Source: Tetracladium setigerum (taxonomy: Eukaryota; Ascomycota; Leotiomycetes; Helotiales). From it: a stretch of 16,763 bases of DNA. The DNA lies in assembly GCA_031472005.1 (NCBI GenBank), contig PZJY01000016.1, positions 1 to 16,763 on the forward strand, written 5' to 3'. Shown here piece by piece: positions 9,846-16,763 of this stretch (position 1 is the first letter of the stretch; each line of letters starts with the position of its first letter). The notes beneath the pieces were generated by a model. That model was not told the DNA's origin. It did no database searches and saw only the letters and a program-made list of their open reading frames with translations. The position numbers and the translations under genes were made by a program.

Positions 9846-11271
9846 CTACTAGCTGATCAGAGTTATGAAGCTATGAGCCCACTCAAATCCCATCAGATAT
9901 GGATTCTTGAAGCGGGTATCAAGTCCATCTGAGAAGCAAACTATGTTATCACTTCTCAATGCTTTGTGCAGCTAATTTACAGAATGTAAGTAGAGAAGAC
10001 AAGTAGCAAGCTTGTCAGCTAGATCGATCCGATCTGTGAGGGAAGGTTCATTGGACCCTAGAACTTCCAGTAGGGAGTGGAGTTAACCACCATTAGGTGA
10101 ATTCTCAGGTAACTTGAACACGAGTCCAAAATAGCCTGTGGCACTACCCTCCTCATGAGTTTCGAAAAACCCCAAGCACGGAGGTACACAAAGCTGCACT
10201 GGCTTTTGTGACATGAGGAGAGCTGCTAATTGTTCGATTCGTTCCAGGTTTTTGGATTCGGATCCTGGAACTTAGGGGACCTGGTACTCTTTCCATTCAA
10301 CCCAAATATCTTCAGCTGGGTCCTTAACCGTATATTGTGCGATTGACCGATGTGTGGTTGGATTACGTGGTTCGATTTGGTTGGCGTTGATAGCAGCTGG
10401 GTTTCGACGCAAGGATATGTTCAGAGCCTTGATTTCTGCAAGAGCAGAAATCAAATCCAAGTTCTTTCGTTGATTCGTCTGTCCTTCCGTCAGGGCTTCC
10501 ATATTCAAACGTATTGCGTCGATTAGTGGCGTCAATCCAATCACATCAATACGCATCTGTACGAGCTCAACATAACTGTCGTGAGTCTCCTGCAAGAGAA
10601 TCTTCATTTGATTATCATCAAGAAGATTGTTCAGGTAGCCATTGAGACTTTGGAGCTTCTGAATAAGCTTTTCCGCCGTTTTCTTGTCGAAGACGACCCA
10701 GAGTAGCCGCTTGGATGTTTGACCACATCTTTAACGTCTTTGCCGACGACTTTGACAGACTTGTAACCTCTACTGGCGATATTTGGCTTCTCCTCTGCTG
10801 TATCAGGGTTCCACCATGTGGAATCCATCAATTCATGTATCGCCTCAAGCTCTGTGCCACGAATTGCGACCTGGGTAATATGCGTGATATCGATTTCGGA
10901 ATATCGGGCGTTCAACTTGAAGAATTTGATCAGGACAGCTCGCATCTCTGTCAAAATTTCTAACAGAGGTAACCGAGTGTTCTTAATGCTCGCACTGATT
11001 GATTCTTAATCCCTAAAGTTCTCTTCATCGAGCCCGACGGATATTGCCCAGCTTCGCAAGTTCTCTGCTTCAACGACAAAGCATGTTGAGACGTATTTGC
11101 AGTCCTCTGGCATCCCAACACAACCTTCGAAAGCCTTGTATGCTTTATCGTGTTGAAAGTTGTTTCTACACGAGAATGGAGAAGCATACCTTTGAAAATT
11201 CCGCTCGATGCTTGTATGGAGAGCGATACGGCACCATGGCCTACTCCCGCTGCAGATAAGGGGTCAACCAT
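9846..11271 (-). pseudogene. Broken HeLo-domain + kinase-like protein gene
   Basis: Starts at 11271 with MVDPLSAAGVGHGAVSLSIQ, the usual opening of a HeLo (prion-inhibition and propagation) domain. An intron at 11189-11143 is followed by YKAFEGCVGMPEDCKYV and LRSWAISVGL, and the helical domain ends around KRLLWVVFDKKTAEKLIQKL (about 10660-10710). After a linker comes a protein-kinase-like region: WVEWKEY, LERIEQLAALL, GYFGLVFKLPE, DLADKLATCLLYLHS, then LHKALRSDNIV in place of the catalytic loop, and PYLMGFEWAHS before homology fades. HeLo domains such as HET-S act at membranes in fungal regulated cell death. In-frame stops lie at 11006-11008, 10272-10274, 10083-10085 and 9972-9974, then two at 9846-9851. 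One base is missing at TTT 10718-10720 (plus strand). The catalytic loop lacks the HRD Asp, so the ancestor was probably already a pseudokinase. Confidence 0.85.
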
Positions 11272-12202
11272 GATGTTAATTGGGAAACCTACGACGTAAG
11301 GAAGTAGCTGGGACTACGGATTGGCGATTCGTAAGCTTCAGCCAGAAGTGATACGGTCGGATGTGGTTAACTTAGGAGTTAAGAGGACAGAATTGGATTC
11401 TGAGAGTAATCGCTTGTAGAAGCCTCTTGGGTTCGAGAGCCTCTACATTTGCCGGGAGGTGTGTTCTATTATTGTGCCATTCGACCTCGTTTCAGTGGGC
11501 TATGCAATGGCTATGCTTCTACATGATGCATTATGCATACTGCATTACACGCGGTTTGCAAACAAAGCCGGTAGGCTTCGCCTCTAAGGCTGTCCTATCA
11601 TTGTAAGGTGGTAAGTTACATATGCTTTCGCTATCACGGTAGCACAGGACTGATTGGCTATAGGTCATTAGAAACTTGGCGGTTATCCCGCATCCCGTGT
11701 TGTCCACGACTCGAGAGCGAACTGTGCGGGATGTTCTTTTTACTGATGCTCAGGATCGAGCTGCATTTAGGACTAAGGCAGATATCACACGCTCGCTGCT
11801 TTGGAGAGTGCTAATAATTGGAAAGGTTGACGAAGTAGTGGTGTATCGGACCGATCGGAGACAAATATTTTCCCTGGGCAAACAGCATGTGCGCTACACA
11901 ATGTTTTTACCGAAGTTCAAGATGTGAACTGTATTACGACGCCATCAACATCCCTGTACACACAACTTTACCTAATTAGCTAACTGGTTTCTCAACACCA
12001 TGTGGCTCGATTTTACATGTGACTTTAACCAGGATATTCGTTGTGCATTGATGAAACGGTGGACGGATTGATTCCTCGGCTCTTTATGCATCCACACTCG
12101 AACGCTTGAACTTTCTGGCATAAGCAAGGCAAAGGTTACTTTCAACCTTAATTCGACATGTGAACTGAAAGCGCCACGTTCTTGAATTTTCGCTATTTAT
12201 AA
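11272..12202. other. Intergenic, no recognisable gene
   Basis: Open frames exist on the plus strand (for example 11676-11927), but none shows a domain, signal peptide or homology I recognise. TGCATTATGCATACTGCAT near 11528-11546 is a short ATGCAT-rich near-palindrome. The region separates two minus-strand pseudogenes and may be old decayed sequence. Confidence 0.4.
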
Positions 12203-12436
12203 TCTAAGGGAACTAGTAATTTAATCTCGAGGCTGGTGGTCAAAGGCGGCCTGAGCATCGAGACCCTCGGTCATTGAGGGGTGCACTCAAGGCAGGTATG
12301 CGTGACTTTCGTCGCCTGTATCGCGAGTATTATCGCTGTTGGAATGTTGGCTTTCTTTGCTGATCTCTGGATACGTGTCCTTGTGCCCGCGCTTCTCCCT
12401 AAGATCTCCAAACTCGTTATTTATCGGAGCCGCTAG
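12203..12436 (+). pseudogene. Possible fragment of a membrane protein
   Basis: A plus-strand frame running from after the TAA at 12200 to the TAG at 12434-12436, broken once by TGA at 12275-12277. The second part encodes a strongly hydrophobic segment (VACIASIIAVGMLAFFADLW) followed by VLVPALLPKISKLVIYRSR. This resembles the membrane-exit end of a fungal polytopic protein, though I cannot assign a family. No start codon or upstream domain is visible, so it would be a remnant. The assignment rests on composition only. Confidence 0.3.
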
Positions 12437-12489
12437 GTATTCCAGATCGATCTTGGACTGTGTATGGCTCGATGAATAGGCGGAAGATT

Positions 12490-12819
12490 CTACTTGAGGC
12501 GTATTCCAGTAGAAATATGTTCCGCAGGTTTTTTGGAATCATTATCCTCTTTGATTAGCCACTTATCTCGAACCTCTTCCTGCTGCTGCATGCCCACCCC
12601 TTCCCCATTGTCCATCAAGTCGTCCCCTCGTGGTGTCTCCCCTACCGCTTGAGTTCCTTGTTGCTCCCAATCCTCAAGGCCTTGAGCCGCGGTGCCATGT
12701 CGAGAAGCGTCTCGCAGCTCTTCTGGTCTGCTGGCGGTAGTTTTGGTGTGTTCTTGAGTGTTGATCTGGGTCATAGAATCCAACAACTGCAATTCGTCGC
12801 TTGGCCAGAGGCTGTCCAT
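12490..12819 (-). CDS. Hypothetical acidic, Gln/Glu-rich open frame
   Basis: 109-codon frame, hydrophilic and low in complexity (SMTQINTQEH, GMQQQEEVRDKW, LIKEDNDSKK), with no domain I recognise. A GTAAGTATA donor-like site lies upstream on the same strand (near 12930), so this could be a last exon or cytoplasmic tail of the membrane-protein pseudogene to its right. It could also be a chance frame. No homology is claimed. Confidence 0.25.
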   Translation of the reverse strand: MDSLWPSDELQLLDSMTQINTQEHTKTTASRPEELRDASRHGTAAQGLEDWEQQGTQAVGETPRGDDLMDNGEGVGMQQQEEVRDKWLIKEDNDSKKPAEHISTGIRLK

Positions 12820-13124
12820 CCTTGGCTTTCTTATAATGTCACCTCAAAAGTATGAATTATTCGCGCTGGTTTTAAATTTACAATTATCCCAATCGGGATC
12901 TAGAACCATTCTATAGCAAGAGTTATACTTACAGCTAAGTACAAGTATAATCAAAGTGATTCAACGTGCGCACAAGTTCCTGATCGAAGATCGACAGGCG
13001 TGTCGAAACTTCTGCAGATCTCGTCAGACACGTCACTGTCTCATTAGTTCTAACACTAGTGCTTTCATTTTCAAATAGCTTTAGCAAACAAAGCAGGCCC
13101 ACAATATTACCAAAACAAAAGCAA
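12820..13124. other. Region between acidic frame and membrane pseudogene
   Basis: Mostly unassigned. On the minus strand near 13085-13130 a frame gives a hydrophobic run (VIAFVLVILWACF), and another short one (ITLIILVLS) lies near 12940-12965. Neither connects to a clear gene. They may be remains of the adjoining membrane-protein gene. Confidence 0.3.
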
Positions 13125-14657
13125 TTACTGAGTGCCTTGATGGACACCCCTATTTTGCATATTGACCAAGTCCACCAATTGCGCCGAGCTCAGCGTTGTA
13201 ATCCTGCGAGAAGTTATCAACAGCGCTGTTATCATCAATACTACAAGCAATGAAGGAATAAAATAGACCAAAGCCCATTTTTGTCCTGTTCCAGCTCGAG
13301 TATACGCCACTGTGGCATTGCTAACATAAGTAACCTGCCCGCTGTTGCCACTTGTCGATATACGGGACAGCGAAAGAGCAGATATGAGCCCTAAAATGTC
13401 TTCTAGGTCATTCTTCGAATTCCCGAACGCGTATGGAGGCTGGCGGACATATTGAGTGTGCGATACAAACTCTGAACCATTCCGAAGTCGCATTGTGAGA
13501 TGGCGCATGGGAAGTGTTCATCCTAAGTCAAGTGGCTGCCACGTCCGAATGCCGATAGTGCAATGAGTTTGTTTAGGTTTTGATCAGCGACACCACTCAA
13601 AGGATTTAGGACGCAGTCTTGGTTGTTCAACGCGATGAGGCCTCGAGCGTAGGTATTTGATGCAGCGGCAGTCGACTGAAGTGTGAGGGTAAGGTTTCGA
13701 TATTGTATTGTCGGCTTCGTGTCGACTGTACAGACTATTCCGTATGTTTGATGGTCTGTTGAGTGAGAGAGGGGGCTATCGTAATTTTGCAACCAATCTG
13801 CATCGCCGATTGCTTCCGCCAAATATATGGCAGCAGCCATGAGTCCGCCAATCACGATTGTGGGTTGTCCTAAGGATCCAGTGGCACAGATTCCTGTTGC
13901 TGTAACTGCTTGACCCCATGTAGCGTTGGGTCCCGCGTATGTGCTCCGGTAGCATCCTCCATTCTCTGTACTCATGGCGATGTATCCGTTGTTGTACGAA
14001 GAGTTTCCCGCCTTTGAACATGAAGTTGGGTTGGATGTCATGACTGGAACACATTGAGACGTTGAGAGGAGACCTAATCCGTATTTATTCAGAGTGCTGT
14101 ATAGGCTAAGGTCAACGGAGCTACCTAGATTGCTGGTCCTCGAGGTATAGACGAATGCGGGCGCACCAAGAGCAGACCGATGTATCGTTACTCCCTCGTC
14201 GGCATAGCCATAATTCTCAGGATCGACGACGTTGATAGCGCCTAATAGTGTCATGACTACACTAGGGGACAGGTCTCCATATTTGGTTGAACGGAGTGAT
14301 ATGAGCCGTTTGGTAGCAACTAAGAGTATGCGTTATATGGAGTTTGTTCAGTGGTGACATTGCAGCCCCAGTCCTGCGAGTCGCCCAGGTTGTAAACATA
14401 TACGGTGCTCCGCTGCGTGAGGGAAGATGATAGCCCGGCTACAAGGCGCTGCAGTCGCAAGGCCTGATATTAAGAAGCTCGCAGATGTCGCCCAGTGCTG
14501 GACATATTCGATTAAGTTAGATACTCCAAGAGCAGTCCTCCAAGCAGAATTGATGACCTGCCGTACAACTACGAGTATCCAGGCCAGATATGGATTACTA
14601 GTATACTCACTTCTGATAATCACTACCGAATCCACCAGAACCTCCGCATGAAACCAG
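13125..14657 (-). pseudogene. Broken membrane protein with large ectodomain
   Basis: Read leftward from about 14657: CGGSGGFGSDYQ, an intron at 14610-14558 (GTGAGTATAC...GGCAG), then SILLGGLLLEYLT, QALRLQRLVAGLSSSLTQRS, DWGCNVTTEQTPYNAYS and a long ectodomain (14254-13523) rich in Ser/Thr and N-glycosylation motifs. The Cys-bearing segment STSQCVPVMTSNPTSC is typical of fungal TM-ectodomain-TM proteins. Near the end a membrane helix (WALVYFIPSLLVVLMITALLI, about 13212-13274) is followed by a short cytoplasmic tail. In-frame stops at 14512-14514, 14470-14472 and 14320-14322 (two TAA, one TAG) interrupt an otherwise continuous frame. A TGA lies at 13518-13520. Single bases appear to be missing at GGGG 14265-14268 and near 13539. 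The N-terminal membrane segments expected upstream are not recognisable. Specific family not assigned. Confidence 0.65.
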
Positions 14658-15302
14658 CTACCTTCGTGTATCTAACGGCTAAATTAGAGCGACTTGTCCT
14701 TAGTTATACTCCATACAAAGTAGGTGCAGCGACGATAGAGGAGAAGTTGTTTATAATAGGGTCATCTGTACGGCAGTACGGTGAACGTTTCTCTCGATCA
14801 AGTTCGATAATAAGCACGTATGTAACGAACCTATATATAATATAGATATATATACTAACAAATATCGATTCAGTTGCTTTCATGAGGTCCTTAAATCACT
14901 CCTTCGGCTCTACCCCGCTATGATACAATTACCATCGACTACTACTACTACTCAGTCAGATCGGATCCGGCTCGGACCCAAGTATTCATCCTACTTCCAA
15001 GATTCTTGATAGTACTCATATCGCTGTAGGGGATATGCAGGATATTCAATAAGGACTTTAGTAGACTGGATAACTTCTTTAAACTTTAATGCAATATAAT
15101 ACACTTTACATTATGCTACGCGGCTTTTGATTTAGTATCGAATTCAAAGTTTTCATATCGTCATTGATCAAGTTGTTCGTTATTATTAGTATTATTGGCC
15201 GAGGTTGTTAGTTTCCAACCTTGATTGGCAATGTTGCCAAGGTGGTGACTTAGCAGTCTCAGTGTCCATTACTGCAGGACTTTGAGACTTCATTTCGGAC
15301 TG
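14658..15302. other. AT-rich intergenic region
   Basis: No gene seen. Contains a TA-rich tract at 14829-14856 (TATATATAATATAG-like), an (ACT)n tract around 14938-14953 and TTATTATTAGTATTATT at 15180-15197. This is where the 5' end of the neighbouring pseudogene would be expected. AT-rich decay would be consistent with RIP, but I cannot trace codons through it. Confidence 0.45.
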
Positions 15303-16660
15303 TTACTCCCTCGTCTCAGATTGCCTTCGATCATTGTCTCTTCCAGATTCCGCCTGTACAACGAAGGCGACAAAGTTTGGGCCACCGACTGAGTTCTTAC
15401 CGATTCCAACTCTACCACTCGGTGAACTTCCATACGACTCTTCGAACAGTTCTCGCTTGTCATTGACTGCATGCGCATTGTCAATCACTTTAGTATCGAA
15501 CGAATTGGCGGCCAGGCCAGCGATCGACAAGATCATCTGCTTGGAGTTTGTCTCACACAGATTTGTCTTCCACAAGGATCTGACTAGGACGAAGCTGTTG
15601 AAGAGTATCGACAGCACAAGTAAAGTCCCAAGTGTAAAGAGTGGTGCCTTTGGAATCCGGGCAACGAGTCTAGAAAACCTCTGCTGCTGGTCGATATTAT
15701 CCACCTCAGTCGTCACAATTGCTGCAAGTCCGAGGAAACTCTTGTGCCATGTGTCGGCCCAAATGTCCATAGCGGAGTCAACGTCATCTGCCGAAGCCGT
15801 TATCGCTGCACCTCCAGTGAATAGTGCATTTAAATTCAGCAATGTAGGGGGTATATTGCATTGACAAGGTCTAAATTATTCAGAGGTGTCATCTCAGCGG
15901 CTCTGACAGATCCATTGACATATGTATATGTGAAGTTAACGAGCTCTGTGCTGCAGCCAATGAAACTACTCCAAGTAACCTGACTCCAGTATGCCCGGTC
16001 GGTGTGGAGGCGGTAGAGTAAGCAGGCAAACTTTGAGGCCCGCCTTCAGCTTAGAATCCAGTCTCGAGACCATGTAAAAGGAGTTGGCAGTGTTGTTAAT
16101 GGTCATAACCTTTTGCCAACGTTGATCTGTAAAGAATGATGTAACTGTGCCAACGATACCTGGTGTCCACACGGTGCCGTAGGCAACCTCTGAGGTGTTT
16201 AGTGGAATTCCTACAAACTTGCCACAGCGGGCATCAAGTGCAGAAACTGGTTCTCTGACGCCTGGAAGCCACGGCAGACTATAATTCGTAAGCGGAAGAT
16301 CACACCACTTGTCGATAGATTGGCATATTGATCGGACTGCGTAAGTACTGGCGCGGTAGTCGATATCATCGCGAGAAAATCGAGGTGCGAGATATGCAAT
16401 TCGATTACTATCGAGAGTGAGGCTTTGGATTGCTGTATAATTACTCCTCTCGGAAATAACTGAAGAGTAAGAGGCCGATTCTTTCAGTATCGGTGGCACA
16501 TCAACAAGATGGTTGTAACAGGCAGCTGTAACTTTGCCCGATTGATAACAAAAAATCGGATGTACAACTCTGGATAAGGGCACGACCGTATTGCTTCAGT
16601 GGGACCCAAGATTGAGAAGAAGTGAATGAAGCGGCACTCGGGAGTGAGACGGTAGATGTC
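15303..16660 (-). pseudogene. Membrane protein gene truncated by the telomere
   Basis: Minus-strand frame open from the telomere junction (16660) leftward: SLPSAASFTSSQSW, YTAIQSLTLDSN, DYRASTYAVRSICQSIDKWC, then an ectodomain with NYT, NYS, NTS, NNT, NFT and NGS sites. It ends with DSAMDIWADTWHKSFLGLAA and a membrane helix (APLFTLGTLLVLSILFNSFVLV, about 15580-15650). A cytoplasmic tail runs to the stop at 15303-15305. Three homopolymer corrections keep it open: an extra A in AAAAAA 16550-16555, an extra T in TTT 16032-16034 and a missing G in GGGGG 15847-15851 (plus-strand bases). No in-frame nonsense substitution is seen. The family type is a fungal TM-ectodomain-TM protein, specific family not assigned. 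The N-terminus, including start codon and first membrane segments, is absent because the chromosome ends. Confidence 0.65.
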
Positions 16661-16763
16661 TTAGGGTTAGGGTTAGGGTTAGGGTTAGGGTTAGGGTTAG
16701 TTAGGGTTAGGGTTAGGGTTAGGGTTAGGTTAGGGTTAGGGTTAGGGTTAGGGTTAGGGTTAG
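16661..16763 (+). repeat. Telomere repeat (TTAGGG)n
   Basis: Seventeen or so TTAGGG units reading 5' to 3' toward the right edge, the orientation of a right chromosome end. Two units are short: TTAG at 16697-16700 and TTAGG at 16725-16729. The array starts abruptly after GGTAGATGTC with no degenerate repeats before it. Confidence 0.98.

Noticed and set aside
11676..11927. Plus-strand 83-codon frame
   Set aside because: No domain, start context, intron pattern or hydrophobic feature supports it as a gene.
1..16763. CRISPR arrays, bacterial operons, rRNA
   Set aside because: None seen; spliceosomal introns and TTAGGG telomere mark a fungal nuclear chromosome.

Overview
This window is the right-hand end of a filamentous ascomycete chromosome. 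It ends in about 100 bp of TTAGGG telomere repeat with the G-rich strand running to the right edge. Genes have short introns (43-160 nt) with GTAAGT-like donors, and families typical of Pezizomycotina: a GH55 beta-1,3-glucanase, a 2EXR-domain protein, a LysM-WSC wall-binding protein, a HeLo/kinase-like protein and large glycosylated membrane proteins. The class cannot be fixed from the sequence alone; Leotiomycetes is a guess.

Layout. 1-2645 (-): multi-exon GH55 glucanase running off the left edge. 3712-4400 (+): 2EXR-domain protein. 4900-5184 (+): doubtful broken reading frame. 5312-6228 (+): small secreted protein of unknown function. 6847-7024: likely MITE with TIRs and a TA target duplication. 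7691-9635 (+): secreted LysM + four WSC domains. 9846-11271 (-): broken HeLo + kinase-like gene. 12203-12436 (+): possible membrane-protein fragment. 12490-12819 (-): unassigned acidic open frame. 13125-14657 (-): broken membrane protein with a large ectodomain. 15303-16660 (-): second membrane protein whose open frame runs straight into the telomere. 16661-16763: telomere.

Two kinds of damage overlie the genes. (1) Nearly every gene needs one or more single-base corrections, mostly one missing base, almost always at a homopolymer run. The telomere itself has TTAG and TTAGG units. This pattern crosses unrelated genes and suggests uncorrected long-read or pyrosequencing consensus error, so the proximal genes may be intact in the organism. 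(2) The HeLo/kinase gene and the 13-14.6 kb membrane gene also carry several in-frame TAA/TAG codons where the frame continues on both sides. These fit CAA/CAG/TGG precursors, i.e. C-to-T at CpA on one strand or the other, as expected from RIP. Homopolymer error does not explain them, so these two look like true pseudogenes.

Functionally, the proximal half holds secreted wall-degrading or wall-binding proteins (GH55, LysM-WSC) and an uncharacterised secreted protein. The telomere-proximal half holds a cell-death-type HeLo gene and membrane proteins, all broken or truncated.
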